Source: Spirogloea muscicola (Eukaryota; Streptophyta; Zygnematophyceae; Spirogloeales; Spirogloeaceae). Taken from it: 17,841 bases of DNA. Below the pieces are notes generated by a model. It did no database searches. It was given only the letters and a program-made list of their open reading frames with translations, and was not told the origin of the DNA. The stretch's first letter is position 1, and every line of letters starts with the position of its first letter. The stretch lies in contig WELB01000136.1 of the NCBI GenBank assembly GCA_009602725.1, positions 272,649 to 290,489 of the forward strand, read 5' to 3'. The position numbers were made by a program, and so were the translations under genes. Positions 1-13,100 of this stretch are shown here, piece by piece.

Positions 1-2
1 GA

Positions 3-155
3 CGTCGAGTGTCAACCTGTCTGCAACGAGCTCAGGCGTATGCTCTGCATCAGAAAGCTGGTCGAGCCTTAGCTGCTGGCACAAGAGCTAGTCAATTGCC
101 GTCCGGTATTCGAGCATCAGCTAGCGACCTCTATGTGCTGACTCGTGGTTACTGA
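3..155 (+). CDS. Open frame running in from the left edge, possible 3' end of an upstream coding region
   Basis: Frame 3 is open from the window edge for 50 codons to a TGA at 153-155, while the other two plus frames are closed by stops near 70 and 88. The residues (for example AQAYALHQKAGRALAAG) are Ala/Arg-rich and look plausible as protein, but no family is recognised and there is no independent support. The final bases fall in a stretch that is repeated at about 694-710, where it would be intronic, so this may also be intron sequence between repeated exons. Treat as a weak candidate. Confidence 0.18.
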   Translation, partial: RRVSTCLQRAQAYALHQKAGRALAAGTRASQLPSGIRASASDLYVLTRGY

Positions 156-305
156 GCGGGTCAGCTTAGCAGCAGGTGACGTACATTTGTCCAATGTGCT
201 TGCCTTTGTACTTGGCCACACATGGCCTCCCCATCTCTTAATATACACGCATTTTTATTTCGGAGAGCCTCCACGGCTCGCCGGAGAGCCTCCACCTCAC
301 CATCG

Positions 306-440
306 TGATGATGGACAACATCATAATGAGTTGGAGTGGGAGGTTGATTCTCATCATCATGATGATGGACAACATCCTCATGATGATGGACAACATCATC
401 ATGATGATGAGAATCAACCTCTCACTCCAACTCACTATGA
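306..440. repeat. CAT/GAT-rich repeat cluster forming a long inverted repeat
   Basis: Three copies of GATGATGGACAACATC lie at about 307-322, 361-376 and 382-397. Around two of them is an inverted repeat with 47-nt arms, 321-367 and 394-440, differing at only two positions, with a 26-nt loop. If read in the frame of the downstream exon the stretch encodes a His/Asp-rich segment (HHHDDGQH type). It sits exactly at the upstream edge of exon copy A, where copy B has an unrelated Pro-rich sequence, so it looks like an insertion or local expansion at the head of that exon. Confidence 0.75.
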
Positions 441-653
441 CGGAGTCAAATTGACCAAGATCGGGGTCAAGAACTGGAGGAGGATGACCGACAACGCTCT
501 AGGCGACGTAACAAATGCACCACGGGATAAGAAATGTCATCGACATTGATGGACTGGCGAGGAGAAGGCCGGATATTTCTTCGCAAACGCGACAACAAGT
601 ACAATTATCAAAACCACTGTGGACCCTGCATGCAAGTAAAATCAAGCGAAAAG
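421..653 (+). pseudogene. Exon copy A of the Cys-rich domain, frameshifted
   Basis: The first half reads GVKLTKIGVKNWRRM and on to KKCHRH in one frame, then hits TGA at 547-549. The second half reads MDWRGEGRIFLRKRDNKY and on to HCGPCMQ in a different frame that starts at 549 and ends in the donor AAG|GTATGT at 653/654. Both halves align with exon B, so one base is missing, or two are extra, between about 535 and 549. Either the copy has decayed or the assembly has an error here. Confidence 0.45.
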
Positions 654-2249
654 GTATGTTACTCTGCTTTCTACAGCATTTCTTCCCCATTTTGACCCGT
701 GATTACTGAGCATGTCAATCTGCTGTAGGTTATGTAGATCTTGAGATGTGCTTGCCTTTTTTGTACTTGGCCATTCCTTCCCTCTGCCTCTCGTCGCTTA
801 AGCTTTCTCACTTCCATCTCAAAGGTATGCTTGACGTTGTTTGCTTACGTTGACATTTGTCTCTACTTGGATTCAGCGCCGTTGGCTCGCATCAACGTCC
901 TCGCCCAGGCCGTCTTGTCCTCCTCCTCCTGCTTCTCATGAAGGAGTCAAATTGACTCCTCTGGGAATGAGCAATTGGACGAGGTTGTTGGGGGACGTTT
1001 CATCCGCACCTGCAGCGAGGGACTGCAACAAGTGCTCAGAACAGCTGGACTGGAGGATGAATGGCTACCTGAATGAGAGTTGGTATGGGAGTGAGAAGAA
1101 GTACTATTATCGTAGCTACTGTCCACCTTGTTTTAAAACAGAAGTGAATGATCAGGTAAATATCCTGCTTCTGCTTCTGCTTCTGCTTCTGCTTCTGCTT
1201 CTGCTTTTGCTTACTACAGCTTTTGTTTCCCCATGGGGGGTGGGTGGGGTTCAATGATTCAGTGAGTTCATGGTGCAGTCTCACACGATGTACTAACTTT
1301 GATCTCCATATTAAATTCTCTCGCTCTGTGCCTCTGCGATGTTTTCAGAGAGAACCCGAGGATTGGAGAAGTTATAATAGGACATATAGTAATAGGAGGT
1401 CTGAGGCGACGGCGCAGCTGAGGGCTGACGAGGCGGAACTCATGATACGTGGAGGAGCTCGAGATCCCAGGTTTCCTTGTGCAGACGTCTTTCTAACCTA
1501 GTCATATTGCTGAAGCTTCTGTCCTCACACAACATGCTAGGTTTGGACCCCCTACTAAAGAATTCCTTGCGCCCTATCAATCTGTCGCCAGGCCATTCTA
1601 AAACTGGTGTCTGGTCACCTCTCTCAGCTAGGAACGCCGTATTCTCAGGGCCGTATTCTCAGGGTCAGCTCTATCCTTGCGTGCGAACAGAATGTAGAAT
1701 GCTCCATGACAGTCAGGCTGGACCAGAGTAGCTAAGGGTTCTCGAGCAAGAATTTGACGTACTGTATCTTCGAGTTCCACCGTGCTCCAGCTAATTGGAG
1801 CACGGTGGAACTCGAAGATACAGTACGTCAAATTCTTGCTCGAGAACCCTTAGCTACTCTGGTCCAGCCTGACTGTCATGGAGCATTCTACATTCTGTTC
1901 GCACGCAAGGATAGAGCTGACCCTGAGAATACGGCCCTGAGAATACGGCGTTCCTAGCTGAGAGAGGTGACCAGACACCAGTTTTAGAATGGCCTGGCGA
2001 CAGATTGATAGGGCGCAAGGAATTCTTTAGTAGGGGGTCCAAACCTAGCATGTTGTGTGAGGACAGAAGCTTCAGCAATATGGGTAAGAAAGACGTCTGC
2101 ACAAGGAAACCTGGGATCTCGGATTAGGCAGGCGACTCCACAGAAAATGTGGAGGAGCTGGAGTTAAAGTAGAGGATAGAGAAAGGGAGTTTGGTGTATA
2201 CAAGGTTTATAACCTGAATGGTTATGAACCCTTCGAACTCCAAGACTGA
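421..2249 (+). CDS. Unidentified multi-exon gene with a duplicated Cys-rich domain, last exon split by a palindrome
   Basis: Proposed coding parts are exon A about 421-653, exon B 877-1155, exon C 1349 to 1459 or 1470, and a final part ending at the TGA at 2247-2249. All junctions are phase 0 up to exon C: AAG|GTATGT, TTCAG|CGC, CAG|GTAAAT, TTTTCAG|AGA. Exon B encodes GVKLTPLG..NW, then a CNKC pair and about 27 residues later CPPC, a spacing that could bind zinc; no known family is recognised. Exon A carries the same domain but is frameshifted between CHRH and DWR, and its second Cys is His. Exon C encodes a charged segment (EDWRSYNRTYSNRRSEA). After the palindrome the same frame continues as GVKVEDREREFGVYKVYNL to the stop. 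A TGTAA follows at 2439-2443. The true start was not found; it may lie left of the window. Coding is inferred from two diverged copies that keep the same residues and splice phases. It could be a pseudogene. Confidence 0.42.
1165..1212 (+). repeat. (CTGCTT)n hexanucleotide microsatellite in an intron
   Basis: Seven perfect CTGCTT units (1165-1206) and one TTGCTT variant fill the 5' part of the intron 1156-1348 of the unidentified gene. On the opposite strand it would read as a poly-(Lys/Gln) frame, which is an artefact of the repeat. Confidence 0.95.
1449..1459. repeat. Left copy of 11-bp direct repeat flanking the palindrome
   Basis: GTGGAGGAGCT here recurs exactly at 2149-2159. The left copy abuts the palindrome with no gap. 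Joining the sequence left of one copy to the sequence right of the other keeps a single reading frame open to the TGA at 2247. This fits a target-site duplication. Confidence 0.55.
1460..2121. mobile_element. Near-perfect 662-bp palindrome (foldback/MULE-like non-autonomous element)
   Basis: Arms 1460-1788 and 1797-2121 are reverse complements around an 8-nt centre (AGCTAATT). The only clear differences are a 4-nt indel (TAGT at about 1500) and a few substitutions. Each arm holds the same 14-nt tandem duplication (CCGTATTCTCAGGG twice, 1637-1664), so that duplication came before the arms were doubled. The arms give almost the same 67-codon open frame on each strand (1754-1957 plus, 1628-1831 minus), a by-product of the symmetry. 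No transposase is present. Long inverted arms with a 9-11 bp target duplication are known for foldback and Mutator-like elements; assignment here is inference. A 27-bp stretch (2122-2148) separates the right arm from the right flanking repeat and is unexplained. Confidence 0.75.
2149..2159. repeat. Right copy of 11-bp direct repeat flanking the palindrome
   Basis: Second GTGGAGGAGCT, identical to 1449-1459, lying 27 bp beyond the right palindrome arm. It opens the closing coding part of the unidentified gene. Confidence 0.55.
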
Positions 2250-2438
2250 TCATTTTTACAGTTTTACAAGCACAACTGTCTCAGTTACTTTAGTAATTTT
2301 TACTATTCACAACCATACTTTTCTCAATTGCCACATGCTTGTTCCTACTGTTCACAAGTGTGAACCATAGTTGCTCGATCGTCATTCCTACTGGTACAGG
2401 GACAATCTTCTCAATTGCGGCAATTCAAAGCAAAAAAC

Positions 2439-2443
2439 TGTAA
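2439..2443 (+). terminator. TGTAA poly(A) signal candidate
   Basis: TGTAA, the common green-algal polyadenylation signal, lies about 190 nt after the TGA of the unidentified plus-strand gene. A five-base motif is weak alone; position is the main support. Confidence 0.35.
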
Positions 2444-2755
2444 TCTGGCCCCACAATCTGTCCCTAGGCATGTCCATAAATAACGAATTTATGAAGAATG
2501 CTGTTCGCCGACGTCCTTCAAATTCGATGGCACATCCATCACACTCTCTTTGACAGTCGAAAGCAGGTGAAACCGCTTCATCTGCACACAACGCTCTAGA
2601 AATTGGTCAGCCACACATGCTGTATTGAAGTATTACTGGTGCCCTCTGCTCTGCCTCTTACTGTTGCAACGAGAAAGTATAGTAGAGACCGTGTTCATCT
2701 GCATCACTTTGCACGTCTGCCAAAGTCAAGGAAGCACCTGCTCTGCCCATATGCC

Positions 2756-3511
2756 TCAGTGGCAGGAGGAGGAGCACTGCTGGCGGGGCTGCATTGTGGC
2801 AAAGAGATTGACCGTTCGCCTCTTGGCAAGAGGACCATTTCCTGCCTCCAATGCCTCCCTGTAGGAGAAATGGACAGTTGCAAGCGGTAAGAGGAGCTTG
2901 TCATGTGCTTGTCATCACAATCCAGGGCTGGTATGGCTAGCTAGACCAGCAGAATGTCTCGCCATATCCACTGTTTGCAGCAGGAGAGCGCACCACAGCA
3001 CCTTGTGCTGGTAGTCATCATATCACGGGTAACAGTATCAAACATGTCCTGCAGAAGCCTGACAGTCATTCCGCGCTCTGATGGATCGGCTTGCATCTGC
3101 GACCACACCAACAAACTGTTGAATGTTGTAATATGTTGAATCGGCGAGTTGGGATGGGTGACCATCCCGCTCGTCTCATTGGGCCCTGAGAGTCTCCCCT
3201 GGATTAAGGGGAGGCCTCGGGCACCTGTCGGGCTCACTCTCCACATCTGAGGCTACGCGGCGCTCCCGTGCGCCCTAGCCGAGGCTGCCACCCACCTTGG
3301 GTGAGCGCCAAGTCTGTGCTGCTAGACTGTCTGTCTGAGAACTGAATCTGTCTGCCACCATGAGTACATCTGCATCTGAGCCGCCGCGACGATGAAGGGC
3401 TGCCCAGAAGGCCCCTACTCGACACCCAGAACCATGAGAGTGTAATGAAGAGAACTCTATTGGACATGAGCTTGCTATGAGAAGAGTATCTGCACTGATG
3501 CTAGAACGCAC
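2756..3511 (-). CDS. Possible exons of an unidentified minus-strand gene
   Basis: Three open pieces join in phase on the minus strand. Piece 1 is about 3511-3296, ending AQTWRSPK before a good GTGGGT donor. Piece 2 is 3096-3002, after a CGCAG acceptor, reading MQADPSERGMTVRLLQD and ending in phase 2 at AG|GTGCTG. Piece 3 is 2858-2756, after CCTACAG, reading EALEAGNGPLAKRRTVNLF and ending at a TGA. The amino acids look like a soluble protein, but no family is recognised and no start codon is evident. It would lie just downstream of MCM3 on the same strand. It could be a decayed gene or chance reading of MCM3 downstream DNA. The rest of 2250-3788 shows nothing else of note. Confidence 0.25.
3151..3213 (+). 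other. Two adjacent perfect stem-loops, the first resembling the 5S rRNA box C region
   Basis: GGGATGG-GTGA-CCATCCC (3151-3168) is a 7-bp stem with a GTGA tetraloop. CTCCCCT-GGATTA-AGGGGAG (3194-3213) is a second 7-bp stem. The first matches the GGATGGGTGACC block that eukaryotic 5S rRNAs carry in their internal promoter. The rest of a 5S gene is not recognisable, so at most this is a 5S-derived fragment or SINE piece. Confidence 0.35.
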
Positions 3512-3767
3512 TTATACAGTCATTCGATAAGGATCATCATCAAAACATGACAAGGGCGGCACTCTTCGGTGAGATCGAGTGTCATCTTACACAGTGAGAG
3601 AAAGACGCTTCCAGTAAGGGCGATGGCTGTGAGAGGGCAGCCCAGAAAAAAAGAACAGTGGCCATATGTCATTAGCATAGCTCCCAGTGCTCATTGAGAT
3701 GTTGCCAGCTGATACATGGTCAGCATGACAGTTCCCTTTTCGGGATCAATTGATGTAAGCACATCGT

Positions 3768-3772
3768 TTACA
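3768..3772 (-). terminator. TGTAA poly(A) signal candidate just after the MCM3 stop
   Basis: On the minus strand TGTAA begins 17 nt after the MCM3 TAA, which would make a very short 3' UTR. A second TGTAA lies at 3591-3587, about 200 nt after the stop, and is an equally good candidate. Confidence 0.3.
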
Positions 3773-3788
3773 AAGTGGCACAGATTTC

Positions 3789-8604
<4,816 letters not shown>

Positions 8605-8856
8605 GGCGGCCGCACGGCGCCGCAGCCGCCAGACTCCTGCGCCGCAGCGCCGCAGCCCGCTGCCGCGTCGTGGACGTGGCCGCCGGAGATGTGAAGACGG
8701 ATATCAAGGCAAGCCGGACGAGAGCGAGGCGAGGGAGAGGAGAGATAGAGAAGAGGGTGGAGAGAAGCGGCTGGGGATGACTGGACTGGAGGGAGGGGAC
8801 AACGAGAGGAGGGAGGTTGGGGCAGAACCTGGCCTAATAGGACCAGGAGGCGGCGG

Positions 8857-8976
8857 TTCGCGCCAGCTTCTTGGCGCGAACGCCGCCGCAGCCAAACACC
8901 GTGGATCTTTGGCATCGACGGCTGATGAACACGACCCTTTGCTTCAAAATTGCCCGCTGTTCCCCCTTCGCGCCAA
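8857..8976. promoter_or_regulatory. Cluster of three E2F-type sites upstream of MCM3
   Basis: TTCGCGCCAG (8857-8866), TTGGCGCGAA (8871-8880) and TTCGCGCCAA (8967-8976) match the E2F/DP consensus TTSGCGCSAA at 9, 10 and 10 of 10 positions. The first two form an inverted pair, GTTCGCGCCA and TGGCGCGAAC, with a 6-nt spacer. They lie 253-372 bp upstream of the MCM3 ATG. MCM genes of plants and animals are classic E2F targets active at the G1/S transition, so this is the likely MCM3 control element. It could also drive a divergent transcript to the right. Confidence 0.75.
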
Positions 8977-9141
8977 AAATGACAGTCGCCACACCCCCCA
9001 CATCGACAGTCCCAGAGCAGGCTATCTGCCGTTTGAGAAGCTCAACAGGCTCACACCTCGTCGACAGATTACTATTACTCAATCTTTCTCGGCTTACTTG
9101 TGCTCGTAGCTTTCCAGGACATGATCGCCTAACGGGCAACA

Positions 9142-9370
9142 ATGCCTTTTATACGAGGGGGTACTCTGGCAGAAGCAGATCTTCATGCAGTGTTCAGACA
9201 GGTCCCTGCGCTAGCTCGTCAACTGGCGCCCGCGAGGATGTTCTACTAGAAATCGGCCTGGACGCCTGCAAAAGCTTGGCTTCCTTCTCTGCGACATCTT
9301 TGTTGTTGTCTATGGGCCTTATGCAAAGGAAATGAAATCGCTAGCTGCTAAGAAGAAGGCTCGCCCATAG
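9142..9370 (+). CDS. Possible tiny gene divergent from MCM3 (about 51 codons, one intron)
   Basis: An ATG at 9142 opens 20 codons (MPFIRGGTLAEADLHAVFRQ) to CAG|GTCCCT at 9201/9202. Splicing to an AG at 9273-9274 continues in phase as LGFLLCDIFVVVYGPYAKEM and a basic KKKARP end, stop TAG 9368-9370. The result would be a small protein with one hydrophobic segment and a basic tail. A TGTAA lies 101 nt after the stop. Against it: the 73-nt intron is shorter than any other here, its acceptor lacks a pyrimidine tract, and no family is recognised. Unspliced, the first frame stops after 35 codons. Confidence 0.22.
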
Positions 9371-9470
9371 AGAAAGAGGGGCTGGCAAAGCACTAAAATG
9401 TGGACACGAGGTGACACTTTGACTCAGCTCTACATGTCAACTCACACGTGCTTCGTAGTGTCTATCTTCT

Positions 9471-9475
9471 TGTAA
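9471..9475 (+). terminator. TGTAA poly(A) signal candidate
   Basis: TGTAA on the plus strand about 100 nt after the stop of the possible tiny gene. It is useful only if that gene is real. Confidence 0.25.
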
Positions 9476-10198
9476 CTTTACCAAGATGCTGGAGCTTTGC
9501 CTTTGTTTACACGTGACATATGATCAAGGATATTACTACTAGAGAGAACTAGCTATCTTTACAGTTGTCGTCTGTATGGCAACTTTTGCATTGTCAATAT
9601 CTTCTGCTTTTGGACAGGATTACTCGTACGAGGGCGATGACCTGTTTGTACTGCACCCACAAGCTACCTGCAGAGAACACACGCGATGAGAAGCACTGAC
9701 TTGAGCTGGCGTGAGTGTGTGCAGCTTGGTGCTGTCCTGCCCGCTGCAGCCGGCCACGGTGCCAAAGCCGCAGAATGCAGCCATGAATTGGTGTGGGTCG
9801 ACCTCAGTCCCTCACCATGATGGCCTCTGACAAAATCAAGGCACAGAACATGGCGTCTAGTGCACAAGGACGCCAGAGGGCGCTGAAACCGAGAATCGAT
9901 AATGTGTTGAGAAGCACAGGACCTTGGCCAGTGCATGTCGTCAAATTGTAGCTACTGGGAGGTATACACTTGGGTGGTCTGCAGTCTATGCGTCAAGTAT
10001 TCACGGAAAATTGCTGGGTGCTGATGCTTTGCACGCTTCCTAAGTAACATGCCAAATAGCATCAGCTGACCCGCCACCACATCACACAACCCTGCCCTGT
10101 GCAAGAACGTCCAGATGCAGTCCCGTAGACTCGCTGGACCACTCATTGCAGCTAAAAGGTCATCTGACCCTACTATCACAATGACATGCAAGCACCCA
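9476..10198 (-). other. 3' flank of the HSP110 gene, no gene seen
   Basis: This stretch contains no open frame that resembles a protein on either strand. It probably holds the HSP110 3' UTR. The nearest minus-strand TGTAA motifs are at 9563-9559 and 9511-9507, about 640-690 nt after the HSP110 stop, so the UTR may be long, as is common in green algae. Confidence 0.4.
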
Positions 10199-13100
10199 TC
10201 AAGGTTCCATAGTGTCGTCTTTTCCATCCGAAGGAGCATTGGCCTTGCGATTAAGCGAGTCTGTGTCCATCGCATCCTCAGCTGCCGCTGAGGCCGGCTG
10301 TGGCTGCGGCGGGGGAGGGGATGGACCGCCGTCGCCAGCAGCAGAAGCATCCTCAGGGCCATTCTTAGGCTTGGCATCCGCAGCGGGGGGGGGCGGCGGT
10401 GGGGACTTCACAACCGGCTTCGGCCGCGACATGATTGGCTTGCAAAAGCTGCAATCCACCATATCAATTGATCAGCGTCAACAATGACACAACATGCTCG
10501 CCGATGCTGTTTACGAGTACGAATAACTAAATGCCATTGTATTCTGCACCTTGAGTCAGGATGAGATTGACCAAGCAAGCCCTGCAGCTCCAACTCGGTC
10601 TGCAATTGTCTAAGCAAAGCAAAGAGGGTGTTGAATTGCCAACCGGTCGAGCGTCTCCGACTTCTTTCTCATGTCCTCTGCTAGGACAGCTGGGGTTGCA
10701 GTTTTTGGCAGCCCAGACTGCTGCTGCAGCTTGTCTTTAAGCCACTCTTCTGCTTTGTTGCATTCATCCAAGACCTGCAACAGTGGGCGAGGGCATACTA
10801 GAGTAAATCAGCAGCTATTATTGCATGGTGCGTCCAAGCAAAGCTCAACAGACAATTGTGCAGCTAAAGTGAAGTGACAAACTGAGGCTGACAAGGAAAT
10901 GCCCCTCCGATGAAAGTACCAGCAGGTGCCTTCCTGTACTGCCAGCTGTTAAGTGAAGGTGACATCAGAACTGTTGCTCTGCCTAGTAGCTTCTTAACAG
11001 CTCTTTCAGTGACAGCTCTCGGTAAATAAATGTATGCCTGACTGAGGCTGCTCCACTCTCACCTTCTGCTTCTCGCCAGGGTCAATGTGGTCGTACTTTG
11101 CATCCGATGATGTTGCTGCCTCTCGGAAGCTGTTGATTGAGTGAGTCAGCTGCTCCACCGCTGGCCCCCGCAACTCCTCCTCCATCCTGCGCTGCTCAAT
11201 AGGATCGCCCAACTGCCGCCACACATAACACAAAGAGCCTCTTAATACGCAAAGCGAAGAACGTGGAGTCTCATGTACAAGAAAGAGGCAAAATTGCTTT
11301 TACTGCTGATCACAAAATACACTAGGAAATATACACAAGCTGACAAACTGCGCTTGACATGCACTGCATGCAAGACTCTAGTTGATCTAGAAAGAAGTGC
11401 CTCATTCCCATACTATGACCTGCAGCAGCAAATACTGGGGTCCAACTTCAACAATCACCAGTGTCCGCAGAGGGACGATTCTGGGCAGCAGCGTAGCAGA
11501 ACTTATCCCGCTTACCTTCATGATATGCTAAGCATACTATGGCCTGCAGCAGCAGCAAATACTGCGGCCAACTTGAACAATGGCCAACGTCTATAAATAA
11601 AGGGACAATTTTGAGCAGCATCGTAGCAGCATGTATCCTGCTTACCTTTTTGAGATCTGCAAGCCGAGCAATGTACACGCTCTTCTTCTCATCCTCACCA
11701 TCTTCATACAACCAGTCTTCTGTCTCCTGGAGCTTCGATGTCAGGGTCTCCTTCTCAGCATCCATAACATAGTCTTGGAGCTTGTCGTAGAGCTGCCAAG
11801 ACATTGTGAAGCCCCACATGCATCACTCAGTTGCAGCACCAAAGGAGATGATAGCAGGGCATAAGGCATAACAAGCCAATGTTGCAGACTTGCCATAGCT
11901 GAATTGGACTCTAAAGCAAATGGCTCTTAGAAATAAAGTGTGTGCCTCTGCACATATTGTACTGAGACGTACACAGCATTCCAGTAGCCAAATCATGTCA
12001 TTCAACAAGCCCACAGAAACACATGATTATGAACATGCCTTGTTTCTCATGTCGTACACGTAGGCCTCAACAGCATTCTTCCTGTCCTTGGTCTCCTCCA
12101 TCACGCGGTCCTGCAATGCCATCTCCAGCTCTTTCTCTACAGCGTTCTGGAGCTCGGCAGGCGTGTACCCTCCCATGACCTCTGCCACCACAGGCACGTC
12201 AAGCCTCCGCACCTTTTTCTTCTTTGCAGCCTCCGGCTGACAGGTAAATCAGGCAATTTGGGATCAGCGTGTGAGCTATCATTTTATCCCAGATCTTGTG
12301 GTTGCATTGAAGGCCCAGAAAGTACATGATGGTTCCCTGATCCAGTTCTTACGAGATCCATAATGCACTCATAATGCACTCATAATGCTATCAGCAATCA
12401 TAGGTCTGCTTAGCTGCTTCCTGCCTTACAAGTACCGTAGTAGTCAGAGAGAGTCCATGGCAGCTGTACCAGCCAAGATCCGGCATACTCACTTTAGCAG
12501 TCATTGACTCGTTGCCCTGGTCCATTGGCGTGACCCCGTTCTCCGAGGGCGCAGCCGGCTGGGTGGCTTGTGCTGTGTCACTCTCGACTGCAGCTGCCTC
12601 CTCCCTCAGCCCATCAGCTATCACAGACTCATCCTTGCTGTCCATGTCCATTGGCGCAACATCCTTAGATGCAGCAGACTCCTCCTCTTCAATAAGCTGC
12701 ACACAATGCGGGTGTGCTCATTGGGCTGCTTGACAACTTCAGATTCTTACATCATCAGGTATGTAATGTAAAGAGCTGGCACTTGTGTTGCTCAACACGC
12801 TTCATGACTTCATGACTACCAATAAGAATGGCTGCTAGTTAGTGGTGTTCGCGACATACAAGCCATTGTGGACAGTTGCAAAAACAGCAAGTGAAGACTT
12901 GCTGCTTGCTGCCTTGCCCACAACAGTGGGTGGCGCATACTGACAGACTCAAGCTTCAAATAGCCCAGCAATGAGTATGAGGGTCATACCGTCGCAGACT
13001 CCACAACAAGGATGCCATGGAGATTCAGCTTGACTTTGACCTTCAGCTTGGGCCTGACGTCTGGCTTGCTGGGCTGGAACGGCCCCACCTGTATGCATGA

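Larger units (their letters stand above)
142..1155 (+). repeat. Diverged tandem duplication of an intron-plus-exon unit (two copies)
   Basis: Two units of about 0.5 kb lie head to tail. Unit 1 is about 142-653 and unit 2 about 694-1155. Their 5' parts share phrases such as GATTACTGAGC (700s; one change at 149-159) and GTGCTTGCCTT followed by TGTACTTGGCCA (198-223 and 749-772). Their 3' parts code for the same Cys-rich domain: each has GVKLT, NWxR, GDVxxAP, DWR and CxPC in that order. Both exons end in a good donor in the same phase (AAG|GTATGT at 653/654 and CAG|GTAAAT at 1155/1156), as expected of an exon duplication. Similarity is judged by eye; the copies are clearly old. Confidence 0.6.

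Noticed and set aside
1036-1284. Minus-strand frame with poly-(Lys/Gln)
   Set aside because: It is produced by the CTGCTT microsatellite read on the other strand.
1628-1957. Two 67-codon frames on opposite strands with nearly the same protein
   Set aside because: They are the two arms of the palindrome read outward through its centre, so the match is forced by symmetry and is no evidence of coding.
3620-3760. Minus-strand frame reading HVSAGNISMSTGSYANDIW after the MCM3 stop
   Set aside because: It reads like protein for about 45 codons but is closed by stops at both ends, has no splice support, and probably lies in MCM3 downstream sequence.
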